The translations under genes were made by a program, and so were the position numbers. DNA of 64,000 bases from Arsenicicoccus piscis (lineage in GTDB: Bacteria > Actinomycetota > Actinomycetes > Actinomycetales > Dermatophilaceae): the NCBI RefSeq assembly GCF_022568835.1, contig NZ_JAKZHV010000003.1, positions 496,001 to 560,000 on the forward strand, in the 5' to 3' direction. Shown here in pieces: positions 23,915 through 35,692 of this stretch. How positions within the stretch are numbered: the stretch's first letter is position 1; each line of letters opens with the position of its first letter. The notes below the pieces were generated by a model that was not told the origin of the DNA, searched no databases, and saw nothing but the letters and a program-made list of their open reading frames with translations.

Positions 23915-25042
23915 GTGGAGCAGGTGACCGCGATCGACCGACCAGCAGACCACAGAGAGGCTGATGGATACGCGTCCTTCCTGGACCGACGCTACTTCGG
24001 CGCCCTCGACGGGCTGCGGGCGCTGGCGATCATTGCCGTGATCTGGCACCACACCCGGGTCGAGACCTACGGCGGGCTGTCCGCGGGGGAGTACGGCGTC
24101 GACCTGTTCTTCGCGATCAGCGGCTTCCTCATCACCACGCTGCTGCTGCGCGAGCGCCGGGCGAAGGGCCGGATCAGCCTGCGCAACTTCTACGTGCGCC
24201 GCACGCTGCGGATCTTCCCGCTCTACTACGCCGTGCTGGCGCTCTACGTGGTGCTCACCTTCGTGCTGCGCCGCGACACCCCGGAGGGGCAGCAGTTCTT
24301 CGCCAACCTGCCGGCGTTCGCGACCTATACGAGCAACTGGTTCGTGGACTTCCAGGCCGGGGTCTCGACCACCTTCTACTTCGCCTGGACGCTCGCGACC
24401 GAGGAGCAGTTCTACCTGTTCTGGCCCGGGCTGCTGGTGCTGCTGCTCGCGCTGCGGCCGCGCCGGTTGTCGCCGGCGGCGCTGCCGGCGCTGGCCCTGC
24501 TGGCCCTGTGCGCCGCGAGCGTCGTGGGCTGGGTGCTGCGCGACCAGGTCGGCTTCGCGGACGCGGCGCTGTGGGTGCGGATCCTGGCGAGCCTGGCCGT
24601 CCCCATCCTCTGCGGCGCCCTCCTCGCCCTGGTCGTAGACCGTCCGCGCGGCTACGCGGCCGTCGCGCCGGTGCTCGCGCGGCCGTGGAGCCCGGTGGTC
24701 CTGGCCCTCGTCGTGGCCGTCGCCGTCGTCGCCGACCTGCACCGCCAGGCGCTCGGGGTGCTGCTGGCCGTGCTGGTGACCTCGCTGTGCCTGCGCGAGG
24801 ACGGACCGCTGTTCACCGTGCTCGCGTGGCGACCGCTCAAGGCGATCGGGGTCGTCTCCTACGGCATGTACCTCATGCACATGCTCGCCGTGAACCTGGT
24901 CGAGGCGGGGTTGTCCAGGCTCTCGGTGGGCCCCGGGCCGGTGCTGTTCGCGCTCACCCTGCCCGTGGTCTACGTGGCCGCGTATCTGTCCTACCGGTAC
25001 TTCGAGTCGCCCATCCTGGCGCTCAAGAAGCGGTTCGCCTAG
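23915..25042 (+). CDS. Membrane acyltransferase, OafA/acyltransferase-3 family
   Basis: 375 residues from GTG 23915. The acyltransferase-3 signature is present: FGALDGLRALAIIAVIWHH at the first span (catalytic-type His), then EYGVDLFFAISGFLITTLLL, FYVRRTLRIFPLYY, and TLATEEQFYLFWP. About ten hydrophobic spans follow, ending YLMHMLAVNLVE and YFESPILALKKRF. Such enzymes O-acetylate cell-wall sugars, exopolysaccharides or lipids at the membrane; the substrate is unknown. The gene sits alone between the rpoC terminator and the rpsL promoter, where many genomes have none. Confidence 0.88.
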   Translation: MEQVTAIDRPADHREADGYASFLDRRYFGALDGLRALAIIAVIWHHTRVETYGGLSAGEYGVDLFFAISGFLITTLLLRERRAKGRISLRNFYVRRTLRIFPLYYAVLALYVVLTFVLRRDTPEGQQFFANLPAFATYTSNWFVDFQAGVSTTFYFAWTLATEEQFYLFWPGLLVLLLALRPRRLSPAALPALALLALCAASVVGWVLRDQVGFADAALWVRILASLAVPILCGALLALVVDRPRGYAAVAPVLARPWSPVVLALVVAVAVVADLHRQALGVLLAVLVTSLCLREDGPLFTVLAWRPLKAIGVVSYGMYLMHMLAVNLVEAGLSRLSVGPGPVLFALTLPVVYVAAYLSYRYFESPILALKKRFA

Positions 25043-25088
25043 CGGCCTACCACGTCCGGGCGCGCAGGTCGGGGATCTGGGCCGGGAT

Positions 25089-25118
25089 TTGGGGGCGGAG
25101 TCCGCCAGGCGGTATCCT
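25089..25118 (+). promoter_or_regulatory. Promoter of the str operon (rpsL)
   Basis: TTGGGG at 25089-25094 and TATCCT at 25113-25118 with an 18-bp spacer. The following leader of about 259 nt (25119-25377) contains no supported ORF; I see no clear terminator or riboswitch in it. Confidence 0.55.
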
Positions 25119-25377
25119 TGATTGATGTGTCGTGTCCTGGGTGACCGCACGCGATCAGCTCGGACCGGACGCCGCAACGCGCCTGCGCCCTGGCGGTCGT
25201 GAGATCGACCCCCGGACATGTCCCCTTCTGCCTGGCAAACGTCCTCCAGCATGCCTGGAGGCGGGAGTGCGGGGAGGAGCACCATCGGTCGGCTCGCGCC
25301 GGGCGATGGCCACACCAAGGAGCCGCGTCCCGGGAGCAACCCCGAGCCGGCCTGACCACGAGACCCACGGAGAATTC

Positions 25378-25752
25378 GTGCCTACCATCAACCAGCTGGT
25401 CCGCAAGGGCCGGGAGGACAAGGTCACCAAGACCAAGACTCCCGCGCTCAAGGGCAGCCCGCAGCGCCGCGGCGTCTGCACGCGTGTCTACACCACCACC
25501 CCCAAGAAGCCGAACTCGGCGCTGCGCAAGGTCGCCCGTGTGAAGCTGACCTCCGGCATCGAGGTCACCGCCTACATCCCCGGCGTCGGCCACAACCTGC
25601 AGGAGCACTCCATCGTGCTCGTGCGTGGCGGTCGTGTGAAGGACCTCCCCGGCGTGCGCTACAAGATCATCCGTGGCTCGCTCGACACCCAGGGTGTCAA
25701 GAACCGCCAGCAGGCGCGCAGCCGCTACGGCGCGAAGAAGGTGAAGAAGTAA
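25378..25752 (+). CDS. rpsL: 30S ribosomal protein uS12
   Basis: 124 residues from GTG 25378 after [25 protein letters not shown] begins the typical protein. The decoding-centre loops [14 protein letters not shown] (Lys43 in the usual numbering) and [12 protein letters not shown] (Lys88) are wild type, so no streptomycin-resistance change is visible. First gene of the str operon; its TAA overlaps the rpsG ATG by one base. Confidence 0.97.
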   Translation: MPTINQLVRKGREDKVTKTKTPALKGSPQRRGVCTRVYTTTPKKPNSALRKVARVKLTSGIEVTAYIPGVGHNLQEHSIVLVRGGRVKDLPGVRYKIIRGSLDTQGVKNRQQARSRYGAKKVKK

Positions 25753-26222
25753 TGCCTCGTAAGGGCCCTGCTCCCAAGCGTCCCCTCGTCGTCGACCCGG
25801 TCTACGGCTCGCCGCTGGTGACCCAGCTCGTCAACAAGATCCTGCTCGACGGCAAGAAGTCCATCGCCGAGCGCATCGTCTACGGCGCCCTCGAGGGCTG
25901 CCGCGAGAAGACCGGCACCGACCCGGTCGTCACGCTCAAGCGTGCGCTCGACAACGTGAAGCCGACCCTGGAGGTCAAGTCCCGCCGCGTCGGCGGTGCG
26001 ACCTACCAGGTGCCGATCGAGGTCAAGCCGGGCCGCGCGACCACGCTGTCGCTGCGCTGGCTCACCGGCTACGCCCGTCAGCGTCGCGAGAAGACGATGA
26101 CCGAGCGCCTCATGAACGAGATCCTCGACGCGAGCAACGGCCTCGGAGCCGCGGTCAAGCGTCGCGAGGACACCCACAAGATGGCTGAGTCCAACAAGGC
26201 CTTCGCGCACTACCGCTGGTAG
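25752..26222 (+). CDS. rpsG: 30S ribosomal protein uS7
   Basis: 156 residues, the standard length. [20 protein letters not shown] opens it; [20 protein letters not shown] and [14 protein letters not shown] are diagnostic. It nucleates the 30S head and contacts E-site tRNA. One-base overlap (TAATG) with rpsL indicates coupling; fusA follows after 131 nt. Confidence 0.97.
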   Translation: MPRKGPAPKRPLVVDPVYGSPLVTQLVNKILLDGKKSIAERIVYGALEGCREKTGTDPVVTLKRALDNVKPTLEVKSRRVGGATYQVPIEVKPGRATTLSLRWLTGYARQRREKTMTERLMNEILDASNGLGAAVKRREDTHKMAESNKAFAHYRW

Positions 26223-26353
26223 TCGCCTCGGGTGGTTCGGGACGATCCTCGGGTCGACCCGGACCACCCACCCCGTGGGGCCGCCTGCTGCAGGCGGGGC
26301 CCACCTGGCACGGAAGCACCCGTACCACCCGACACGAGAGATGAGTAACTGAC

Positions 26354-28456
<2,103 letters not shown>

Positions 28457-28464
28457 CCGATTCG

Positions 28465-28494
28465 GTGAGTCTGGCGCACACGCGCTAGACTCAC
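28465..28494 (+). other. Long perfect hairpin between fusA and tuf
   Basis: GTGAGTCTGGCGC pairs with GCGCTAGACTCAC around an ACAC loop: 13 bp including one G-U wobble. It begins 9 nt after the fusA stop and lies about 95 nt before tuf. There is no T tract. The right arm contains TAGACT, a -10-like hexamer, so the element could be a partial terminator, an mRNA processing/stability hairpin, or part of a tuf-specific promoter. Confidence 0.6.
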
Positions 28495-28589
28495 GGATTG
28501 CGTCTCAATCAGCATTACCCCACCAGACGACGCCACGTCCTGCTTGGTCGTACGGCGTAACACCAGACAAGTCCTGAGGAGGACCCCAA

Positions 28590-29783
28590 GTGGCGAAGGC
28601 GAAGTTCGAGCGGACCAAGCCGCACGTCAACATCGGCACCATTGGTCACATCGACCACGGTAAGACGACGCTGACGGCTGCGATCTCGAAGGTTCTGCAC
28701 GACAAGTACCCGGACCTCAACCCCTTCACGCCGTTCGACGAGATCGACAAGGCGCCGGAGGAGAAGCAGCGCGGTATCACGATCTCCATCGCGCACATCG
28801 AGTACCAGACGGAGTCGCGTCACTACGCGCACGTCGACTGCCCGGGTCACGCGGACTACGTGAAGAACATGATCACCGGTGCGGCTCAGATGGACGGCGC
28901 GATCCTCGTGGTCGCCGCCACCGACGGCCCGATGCCGCAGACGAAGGAGCACGTCCTCCTGGCCCGCCAGGTCGGCGTTCCCTACATCGTCGTGGCGCTC
29001 AACAAGGCCGACATGGTCGACGACGAGGAGATCATGGAGCTCGTCGAGATGGAGGTCCGCGAGCTGCTGTCCTCCTACGAGTTCCCGGGCGACGACCTCC
29101 CGGTTGTCAAGGTCTCGGCGCTCAAGGCGCTCGAGGGTGACGCGGAGTGGGGCCAGTCGGTCCTCGACCTGCTGTCCGCCGTCGACGAGTACATCCCCCA
29201 GCCCGAGCGCGACATCGACAAGCCGTTCCTGATGCCCGTGGAGGACGTCTTCACCATCACCGGTCGCGGCACCGTCGTCACCGGTCGTATCGAGCGCGGC
29301 ATCCTCAAGGTCAACGAGGAGGTCGAGATCGTGGGCATCCACGACAAGTCCTCCAAGACGACCGTCACCGGCATCGAGATGTTCCGCAAGCTGCTCGACG
29401 AGGGTCGTGCGGGCGAGAACGTCGGTCTGCTGCTCCGCGGCATCAAGCGCGAGGACGTCGAGCGCGGCCAGGTCGTGTGCAAGCCGGGTTCGATCACCCC
29501 GCACACCGAGTTCGAGGGCTCTGTCTACATCCTGTCCAAGGACGAGGGTGGCCGGCACACGCCGTTCTACGACAACTACCGTCCCCAGTTCTACTTCCGC
29601 ACCACGGACGTGACTGGTGTCGTGCACCTGCCCGAGGGCACCGAGATGGTCATGCCCGGCGACAACACCGAGATGAAGGTCGACCTCATCCAGCCCATCG
29701 CCATGGAGGAGGGCCTCAAGTTCGCCATCCGTGAGGGTGGTCGGACGGTCGGTGCCGGTCGCGTCACCAAGATCATCAAGTGA
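28590..29783 (+). CDS. tuf: Elongation factor Tu
   Basis: 397 residues after GAGGAGG. GTPase motifs [34 protein letters not shown] and [10 protein letters not shown] are intact, domain 2 starts near [20 protein letters not shown], and the protein ends [14 protein letters not shown]. It delivers aminoacyl-tRNA to the ribosome. Codon choice is strongly biased to C/G third positions, as for other highly expressed genes here. A very strong terminator follows. Confidence 0.98.
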   Translation: MAKAKFERTKPHVNIGTIGHIDHGKTTLTAAISKVLHDKYPDLNPFTPFDEIDKAPEEKQRGITISIAHIEYQTESRHYAHVDCPGHADYVKNMITGAAQMDGAILVVAATDGPMPQTKEHVLLARQVGVPYIVVALNKADMVDDEEIMELVEMEVRELLSSYEFPGDDLPVVKVSALKALEGDAEWGQSVLDLLSAVDEYIPQPERDIDKPFLMPVEDVFTITGRGTVVTGRIERGILKVNEEVEIVGIHDKSSKTTVTGIEMFRKLLDEGRAGENVGLLLRGIKREDVERGQVVCKPGSITPHTEFEGSVYILSKDEGGRHTPFYDNYRPQFYFRTTDVTGVVHLPEGTEMVMPGDNTEMKVDLIQPIAMEEGLKFAIREGGRTVGAGRVTKIIK

Positions 29784-29813
29784 GCTGACGCCGGTCCACC
29801 GGCATCGCGCACT

Positions 29814-29860
29814 CGAAGGGCCCCGGCCTCGAAGCACCTGCTTCGGGCCGGGGCCCTTCG
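29814..29860 (+). terminator. Terminator after tuf
   Basis: A 15-bp perfect outer stem (CGAAGGGCCCCGGCC / GGCCGGGGCCCTTCG) encloses a second 5-bp stem GAAGC/GCTTC with loop ACCT. It lies 31 nt after the tuf stop and ends the str operon. Confidence 0.9.
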
Positions 29861-29910
29861 GCGTGCCGCGGACGTGTCGAAGGCGTGGTGGGCCGTGCCA
29901 GGATGGACCC

Positions 29911-30987
29911 GTGCGCCCGTCCGTCTTCGATCGCCTCGTCCGGCCCACGCTCTACCAGACCCACGGCGGGGACGCCGAGCGGGTGCACGAGCGCACCTTG
30001 GCGCTGCTGGCCGGCGCCGGTCGGACCGCTGCCGGTGCGCAGGCGCTGGAGCAGGTGCGCCGGCGCACCCTCGTCCCCGACCCGGTGCGGGTCTTCGGGA
30101 TCGACTTCCCCAACCGCGTGGGCCTCGCGGCCGGCATGGACAAGAACGGTAGAGCCCTGCCCGCCTGGGGTGCGCTCGGGTTCGGTCACGTCGAGGTCGG
30201 CACGGTCACGGCCCGACCGCAGCCCGGCAACGACCGGCCGCGCATGTTCGCCCTCGACGCCAGCGACGGCGTGCTCAACCGGATGGGCTTCAACAACGAG
30301 GGCGCCGACGCCCTGGCCCGCCGGCTGCAGCAGGCTCGCCCCGGATACCCGATCGGGATCTCGCTCGGCAAGTCCAAGGTGACCCCGCTCGCGCAGGCCA
30401 CCGAGGACTACCTCACCAGCCTGCGACAGCTGCACCGCTACGCCGACTACGTCGCCATCAACGTCTCCTCGCCCAACACCCCGGGCCTGCGCAGCCTGCA
30501 GGACGGCGCCGCCCTCGACGAGCTGCTGCAGGCGCTCGTGGGGCAGACCCGGTCCCTCGCGGCGGCCGGCGGCCGGGCCCCCGTCCCCGTGCTGGTCAAG
30601 GTGGCCCCCGACCTCACCGACGCGGCCCTCGCCGAGCTGCTCGCGGTCTGCGTAGACCGTGGGGTCGCCGGGATCATCGCCACCAACACGACCCTGGCCC
30701 GGGACGGCCTCGCACCGGCCGACGCCCACCTCGGCGGCGAGCCCGGGGGAGTGTCCGGGGCGCCGCTGCGCGCTCGGGCGCTGGAGGTCGTGCGGTTCGT
30801 CGCCCGCGAGAGCGGACCCGCGCTGCCGATCATCGGTGTCGGCGGCATCGGCGCGCCCGAGCACGCCCGCGCGATGCTCGACGCCGGTGCGTCGCTCGTC
30901 CAGGTCTACTCGGCGCTGGCGCTGCACGGCCCCGGTGTGGTGCATCGCATCGCCCGTGGCCTCGCCGCGGACCCGGCCTTCGGCTAG
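29911..30987 (+). CDS. pyrD: Dihydroorotate dehydrogenase (quinone), class 2
   Basis: 358 residues from GTG 29911 after AGGATGG. It oxidises dihydroorotate to orotate in pyrimidine synthesis, passing electrons to the quinone pool. The N-terminal helical extension ([20 protein letters not shown]) is the membrane-association domain typical of class 2 enzymes. FMN-barrel motifs: [31 protein letters not shown], the catalytic serine in [17 protein letters not shown], and the FMN phosphate site [20 protein letters not shown]. It is followed 9 nt later by an enoyl-CoA hydratase gene, probably on the same transcript. Confidence 0.95.
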   Translation: MRPSVFDRLVRPTLYQTHGGDAERVHERTLALLAGAGRTAAGAQALEQVRRRTLVPDPVRVFGIDFPNRVGLAAGMDKNGRALPAWGALGFGHVEVGTVTARPQPGNDRPRMFALDASDGVLNRMGFNNEGADALARRLQQARPGYPIGISLGKSKVTPLAQATEDYLTSLRQLHRYADYVAINVSSPNTPGLRSLQDGAALDELLQALVGQTRSLAAAGGRAPVPVLVKVAPDLTDAALAELLAVCVDRGVAGIIATNTTLARDGLAPADAHLGGEPGGVSGAPLRARALEVVRFVARESGPALPIIGVGGIGAPEHARAMLDAGASLVQVYSALALHGPGVVHRIARGLAADPAFG

Positions 30988-30996
30988 GGTCCGACC

Positions 30997-31809
30997 ATGG
31001 AGCTCGGATCCTTCCAGACCCTCGTCGTCGAGCAGGACGGGCCCTCGCTCGTCGTGACCATCAACCGGCCCGAGGCGCTCAACGCCCTCGCTGCCGCCGT
31101 GGTGCGTGATCTCGCGGCCCTGCTCGACGCGGTCGAGCCCCGGCTCGGCCCCGCGGTGGGGTGGCCGGTGCGCGGCGTCATCATCACCGGCGCGGGGGAC
31201 CGGGCCTTCGTCGCCGGGGCGGACATCGTCGAGATGGTCGAGCTGAGCGCCGAGCAGGGCGAGGAGTACTCCCGGGCCATGCAGGCGGTCACGCTGCGGC
31301 TCGAGGCGCTGCCGGTGCCGGTGATCGCGGCAGTCGACGGCTTCGCCCTCGGCGGCGGGTGCGAGCTCGCGATGGCGTGCGACTGGATCTACGCGTCGGC
31401 GGCGTCGCGGTTCGGCCAGCCGGAGGTCAAGCTCGGCCTGGTCCCGGGCTTCGGCGGCAGCGTCCGGCTGACCCGGCGGGTCGGCATCGCCCTCGCGCGC
31501 GAGCTGATCTGCACCGGCCGGATGCTCAAGGCCGCCGAGGCGCACCGCACCGGCCTGGTCAACCAGGTCCTCGAGGACGGCGACGCCACGCTCGCCGCCG
31601 CCAAGCAGACCATCACCGAGATCGCCGCGACCTCGCCCACCGCCGTCGCGTCCGCCAAGGCGCTGATCAACGAGGTCGCCACCCTCGACGTCGCCGCCGG
31701 CCTCGACCGCGAGGCCGTCGCCTTCCACGCCGCCTTCGAGACCGAGGACAAGGTCGAGGGCGTGCGTGCCTTCGTCGCCAAGGACCAGCCCACCTTCCCG
31801 GGCCGCTGA
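30997..31809 (+). CDS. Enoyl-CoA hydratase/isomerase (crotonase) family protein
   Basis: 270 residues. Crotonase-fold motifs: NRPEALNALAAAVV, the CoA/oxyanion-hole loop AFVAGADIVEM, and VDGFALGGGCELAMACD, where the Glu after Cys matches catalytic Glu of enoyl-CoA hydratases. The second Glu appears in FGQPEVKLGLVPGFGGSVRL. With both glutamates present, hydratase activity (trans-2-enoyl-CoA to 3-hydroxyacyl-CoA, short or medium chain) is likely. It sits 9 nt after pyrD, between the str and S10 operons. Downstream is a G-rich repeat at 31847. Confidence 0.88.
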   Translation: MELGSFQTLVVEQDGPSLVVTINRPEALNALAAAVVRDLAALLDAVEPRLGPAVGWPVRGVIITGAGDRAFVAGADIVEMVELSAEQGEEYSRAMQAVTLRLEALPVPVIAAVDGFALGGGCELAMACDWIYASAASRFGQPEVKLGLVPGFGGSVRLTRRVGIALARELICTGRMLKAAEAHRTGLVNQVLEDGDATLAAAKQTITEIAATSPTAVASAKALINEVATLDVAAGLDREAVAFHAAFETEDKVEGVRAFVAKDQPTFPGR

Positions 31810-31846
31810 GCCCCCAAGGGCCCCGAGGGAACGTCACGGCGAGTCA

Positions 31847-31865
31847 GGGCAGGGCAGGGCAGGGG
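31847..31865 (+). repeat. G-quadruplex-type repeat upstream of S10 promoter
   Basis: GGGCAGGGCAGGGCAGGGG: four G runs with 2-nt CA loops, an ideal intramolecular G-quadruplex pattern on the plus strand. It lies 38 nt after the crotonase stop and 21 nt before the -35 element of the S10 promoter. Confidence 0.7.
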
Positions 31866-31886
31866 CAGCGCACCAGCCCCCTCGAT

Positions 31887-31916
31887 TTGGAGCGACGCGG
31901 GGGTCTCTGGCAGACT
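31887..31916 (+). promoter_or_regulatory. Promoter of the S10 operon
   Basis: TTGGAG at 31887-31892 and CAGACT at 31911-31916 with an 18-bp spacer, about 280 nt before rpsJ. The leader that follows (31917-32197) has no supported ORF, and I recognised no uL4-type autoregulatory hairpin in it. Confidence 0.55.
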
Positions 31917-32197
31917 TGTCAGGTTGCTTGTCGCGTGGTGTGAGCCCCATGCTCGCCCACCGTCCCTCGCGAGAGGTTACTAGCACCTCGGCTCCGGCCG
32001 ACGGATCTGGTGCCTGCGCGTGGGGAGCGGCAGGCCCGATCCAGCCGGATCCCTCTCGACCATCGCACGATCGGTCCACCTGCGTGGGCTGATTCGTGCC
32101 GCGAAGCGGGCGCGACACGCCCGACCGCGGGGGTCGGGGGCATGGCCGGATCGGCCAGGAACTTCACGATTCACGACGAGAGAGAGTCAGACGAGCG

Positions 32198-32506
32198 ATG
32201 GCGGGACAGAAGATCCGCATCCGACTGAAGTCGTATGACCACGAGGTCATCGACAGCTCGGCGCGCAAGATTGTCGACACGGTCACCCGTGCCGGTGCCA
32301 CCGTGGTCGGCCCCGTGCCGCTGCCGACGGAGAAGAACGTCTTCGTGGTTATCCGGTCGCCCCACAAGTACAAGGACAGCCGCGAGCACTTCGAGATGCG
32401 CACCCACAAGCGCCTCATCGACATCATCGACCCGACCCCCAAGGCGGTCGACTCCTTGATGCGTCTCGACCTGCCGGCGGACGTCAACATCGAGATCAAG
32501 CTCTAA
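32198..32506 (+). CDS. rpsJ: 30S ribosomal protein uS10
   Basis: 102 residues: [19 protein letters not shown] at the start, [20 protein letters not shown] in the loop that also binds NusB during antitermination, and a typical end [13 protein letters not shown]. First gene of the S10 operon, preceded by a GAGAGAGTC ribosome site. rplC follows 15 nt later. Confidence 0.97.
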   Translation: MAGQKIRIRLKSYDHEVIDSSARKIVDTVTRAGATVVGPVPLPTEKNVFVVIRSPHKYKDSREHFEMRTHKRLIDIIDPTPKAVDSLMRLDLPADVNIEIKL

Positions 32507-32521
32507 GGGGAGTTTCACATC

Positions 32522-33172
32522 ATGGCTACCTCTAAGAACGTCACCGGTCTCCTGGGCGAGAAGCTCGGGATGACCCAGGTCTGGGACGCCGACAACCGGC
32601 TCGTCCCGGTCACCGTCATCAAGGCCGGCCCCTGCGTCGTGACCCAGGTCCGCGCGGGCGACAAGGACGGCTACGAGGCCGTGCAGATCGCCTTCGGCGA
32701 GATCGACCCGCGCAAGGTCAACCAGCCGATGACCGGTCACTTCGAGAAGGCCGGCGTGTCGCCGCGCCGCCACATCGTCGAGCTGCGCACCGCGAACGCC
32801 GCGGACTACGCCGTCGGCCAGGAGATCACCGCGGAGGCCTTCGAGGCCGGCACGGCGGTCGACGTGGTCGGCACGACCAAGGGCAAGGGCTTCGCGGGCG
32901 TCATGAAGCGTCACGGCTTCAAGGGCGTCTCGTCCTCCCACGGTGCGCACCGCAACCACCGCAAGCCCGGCTCGATCGGTGGCTGCTCCACCCCGGGCCG
33001 CGTCTTCAAGGGTCTGCGCATGGCCGGCCGCATGGGCGGCGTCCGCCAGACCACCCAGAACCTGCAGATCCACGCCGTGGACGCTGACAAGGGCCTGATC
33101 GTCGTCAAGGGTGCCGTTCCCGGTCCCCGCGGTGGCCTCGTCCTCGTGCGCACGGCCGCCAAGGGGGCCTGA
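32522..33172 (+). CDS. rplC: 50S ribosomal protein uL3
   Basis: 216 residues. [20 protein letters not shown] opens the mature domain, and [20 protein letters not shown] with [20 protein letters not shown] forms the central loop that reaches the peptidyl-transferase centre. GGGG-free ribosome site AAGGGGAG is 10 nt upstream. It lies 5 nt before rplD. Confidence 0.97.
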   Translation: MATSKNVTGLLGEKLGMTQVWDADNRLVPVTVIKAGPCVVTQVRAGDKDGYEAVQIAFGEIDPRKVNQPMTGHFEKAGVSPRRHIVELRTANAADYAVGQEITAEAFEAGTAVDVVGTTKGKGFAGVMKRHGFKGVSSSHGAHRNHRKPGSIGGCSTPGRVFKGLRMAGRMGGVRQTTQNLQIHAVDADKGLIVVKGAVPGPRGGLVLVRTAAKGA

Positions 33173-33177
33173 ACCCG

Positions 33178-33825
33178 ATGACGACCATCGACATCGTCGA
33201 CCTGTCCGGTGCCACGAACGGCACCGTCGAGCTGCCCGCCGAGATCTTCGACGTGCAGACCAACGTCCCGCTGATCCACCAGGTTGTGGTGGCCCAGCTC
33301 GCCGCTGCGCGCCAGGGCACGCACGCCACCAAGACCCGCGGCGACGTCCGCGGCGGTGGCGCCAAGCCCTACCGCCAGAAGGGCACCGGCCGCGCCCGTC
33401 AGGGCTCGACCCGTGCGCCGCAGTTCACCGGTGGTGGCGTGGTCCACGGCCCCCAGCCGCGTGACTACAGCCAGCGGACGCCCAAGAAGATGAAAGCGGC
33501 TGCCCTGCGCGGCGCCCTGTCCGACCGCGCCCGCGGCGGCCGCGTCCACGTGGTGGCCGGCTTCGCGGCGGACGTGCCGTCGACCAAGGCTGCTGCGTCG
33601 CTGCTCGGTGGCCTGACCGAGCGCCCGAACCTGCTCGTCGTCCTCGACCGTGAGGACACGGCCGGCTGGGCCTCGGTGCGCAACATCGCCAGCGTCCACG
33701 CCCTCGTGGCGGACCAGCTCAACACCTACGACGTGCTGTGCGCCGACGACGTGGTCTTCACCCAGGCCGCCCTCGAGTCCTTCGTGTCCCGGGGCAAGGC
33801 CGACGCCAAGGAGGACACCAAGTGA
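33178..33825 (+). CDS. rplD: 50S ribosomal protein uL4
   Basis: 215 residues. [20 protein letters not shown] with [20 protein letters not shown] is the long loop lining the exit tunnel at the macrolide constriction, wild type in appearance. In enterobacteria uL4 represses the S10 operon; no such target was recognised here. Its TGA overlaps the rplW GTG. Confidence 0.97.
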   Translation: MTTIDIVDLSGATNGTVELPAEIFDVQTNVPLIHQVVVAQLAAARQGTHATKTRGDVRGGGAKPYRQKGTGRARQGSTRAPQFTGGGVVHGPQPRDYSQRTPKKMKAAALRGALSDRARGGRVHVVAGFAADVPSTKAAASLLGGLTERPNLLVVLDREDTAGWASVRNIASVHALVADQLNTYDVLCADDVVFTQAALESFVSRGKADAKEDTK

Positions 33826-34121
33826 GCACGGTCAAGGACCCCCGCGACATCCTGGTCGCGCCGGTCGTCTCGGAGAAGTCGTACGGCCTGATGGACGAGG
33901 GCAAGTACACCTTCGTCGTCGACCCGCGCGCCAACAAGACCGAGATCAAGATCGCCATCGAGGAGATCTTCAAGGTCAAGGTCGCGTCGGTGCACACGCT
34001 CAACCGCCAGGGCAAGACCCGTCGTACGCGGTTCGGCATCGGCAAGCGTAAGGACACCAAGCGCGCGATCGTCACCCTCAAGGAAGGGTCGATCGACATC
34101 TTCGGAGGAGCCGGCGCCTGA
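33822..34121 (+). CDS. rplW: 50S ribosomal protein uL23
   Basis: 99 residues from GTG 33822, overlapping the rplD stop by four bases (GTGA). [20 protein letters not shown] and [20 protein letters not shown] are diagnostic. It sits at the tunnel exit and docks trigger factor, SRP and the Sec channel. rplB starts 39 nt later. Confidence 0.96.
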   Translation: MSTVKDPRDILVAPVVSEKSYGLMDEGKYTFVVDPRANKTEIKIAIEEIFKVKVASVHTLNRQGKTRRTRFGIGKRKDTKRAIVTLKEGSIDIFGGAGA

Positions 34122-34160
34122 GCCGGGACCGAGGACTGACGAGACTCTAGGGAAGACAAC

Positions 34161-34997
34161 ATGGGTATCCGTAAGTACAAGCCCACGACGCCGGGTCGTC
34201 GTGGCTCGAGCGTGGCGGACTTCGTCGAGGTCACGCGTAGCACGCCCGAGAAGTCTCTGGTGCGCCCGCTGCCGAAGACCGGTGGCCGCAACAACCAGGG
34301 CCGTATCACCACGCGCCACATCGGCGGTGGCCACAAGCGTGCCTACCGCGTCATCGACTTCCGTCGCCATGACAAGGACGGCGTGCCGGCGAAGGTCGCG
34401 CACATCGAGTACGACCCCAACCGCACCGCGCGCATCGCGCTGCTGCACTACGCGGACGGCGAGAAGCGCTACATCCTGGCCCCCAACCGGCTGAGCCAGG
34501 GCGACCGCATCGAGAACGGCCCCGGCGCCGACATCAAGCCGGGCAACAACCTCCCGATGCGCAACATCCCCGTCGGTACGGTCATCCACGCCATCGAGCT
34601 GCGTCCCGGTGGCGGTGCGAAGATCGCCCGCTCCGCCGGTGCCCGTGTCCAGCTCGTCGCCAAGGACGGCCCCTACGCCCAGCTGCGTATGCCCTCCGGC
34701 GAGATCCGCAACGTCGACCTGCGCTGCCGCGCGACGATCGGTGAGGTCGGTAACGCCGAGCAGAGCAACATCAACTGGGGCAAGGCCGGCCGCATGCGCT
34801 GGAAGGGCAAGCGCCCCACGGTGCGCGGTGTGGCCATGAACCCGATCGACCACCCGCACGGTGGTGGCGAGGGCAAGACGTCCGGTGGTCGTCACCCGGT
34901 GAGCCCCTGGGGCCAGCCGGAGGGCCGCACCCGCAAGCCGGGCAAGCCGAGCGACAAGCTCATCGTCCGTCGTCGTCGTACTGGCAAGAAGCGCTGA
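34161..34997 (+). CDS. rplB: 50S ribosomal protein uL2
   Basis: 278 residues. [20 protein letters not shown] at the start, [18 protein letters not shown] in the RNA-binding domain, and [20 protein letters not shown] with the conserved histidine near the peptidyl-transferase centre, followed by a basic tail. It is needed for subunit association. Confidence 0.97.
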   Translation: MGIRKYKPTTPGRRGSSVADFVEVTRSTPEKSLVRPLPKTGGRNNQGRITTRHIGGGHKRAYRVIDFRRHDKDGVPAKVAHIEYDPNRTARIALLHYADGEKRYILAPNRLSQGDRIENGPGADIKPGNNLPMRNIPVGTVIHAIELRPGGGAKIARSAGARVQLVAKDGPYAQLRMPSGEIRNVDLRCRATIGEVGNAEQSNINWGKAGRMRWKGKRPTVRGVAMNPIDHPHGGGEGKTSGGRHPVSPWGQPEGRTRKPGKPSDKLIVRRRRTGKKR

Positions 34998-35012
34998 TAG
35001 GAGCCTTTGGAC

Positions 35013-35294
35013 ATGCCTCGTAGCCTGAAGAAGGGCCCCTTCATCGACGACCACCTGCAGAAGAAGGTGGACGCCGCGAACGAAGCGGGCAGCAAGAACG
35101 TCATCAAGACCTGGTCGCGTCGTTCGGTCATCGCACCGGACTTCCTGGGTCACACCTTCGCCGTCCACGACGGTCGCAAGCACGTCCCGGTGTTCGTCAC
35201 CGAGTCGATGGTCGGCCACAAGCTCGGCGAGTTCGCCCCCACCCGGACCTTCAAGGGTCACGTGAAGGACGACAAGAAGGGTCGTCGTCGCTGA
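35013..35294 (+). CDS. rpsS: 30S ribosomal protein uS19
   Basis: 93 residues from ATG 35013 ([20 protein letters not shown]); a TTG six bases upstream is less likely because TAGGAG fits the ATG better. [20 protein letters not shown] and [15 protein letters not shown] are typical. It lies in the 30S head near the A site. Its TGA overlaps the rplV ATG by one base. Confidence 0.96.
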   Translation: MPRSLKKGPFIDDHLQKKVDAANEAGSKNVIKTWSRRSVIAPDFLGHTFAVHDGRKHVPVFVTESMVGHKLGEFAPTRTFKGHVKDDKKGRRR

Positions 35295-35692
35295 TGGCCA
35301 ACAACGACAAGGAATTTGCGATGGAAGCCAAGGCTGTCGCGCGCCACGTGCGCGTCACGCCCATGAAGGCTCGCCGCGTGGTCGACCTCATCCGCGGCAA
35401 GCAGACCGACGAGGCCATCGCGGTCCTGCAGTTCGCCCCGCAGTCGGCCAGCGAGCCGGTGCTCAAGGTGCTGCAGTCCGCGATCGCCAACGCCCGCGTC
35501 AAGGCCGACCAGGCCTCGAACGCCTTCGACGAGCGCAACCTCGTCATCAGCGCGGCCTTCGTCGACGAGGGTCCGACCATGAAGCGGTTCCGTCCGCGCG
35601 CCCAGGGTCGGGCCTACCGCATCCGCAAGCGCACGAGCCACATCACCGTGCACGTCGCGCAGCTGGAGAACACCAAGGGAGGAACCCGCTGA
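35294..35692 (+). CDS. rplV: 50S ribosomal protein uL22
   Basis: 132 residues from the ATG overlapping the rpsS stop. An internal ATG at 35321 would give [19 protein letters not shown], a frequent start in relatives, so the extra nine residues are uncertain. The beta-hairpin of the exit tunnel is in the C-terminal [20 protein letters not shown]. One-base overlap with rpsC. Confidence 0.94.
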   Translation: MANNDKEFAMEAKAVARHVRVTPMKARRVVDLIRGKQTDEAIAVLQFAPQSASEPVLKVLQSAIANARVKADQASNAFDERNLVISAAFVDEGPTMKRFRPRAQGRAYRIRKRTSHITVHVAQLENTKGGTR

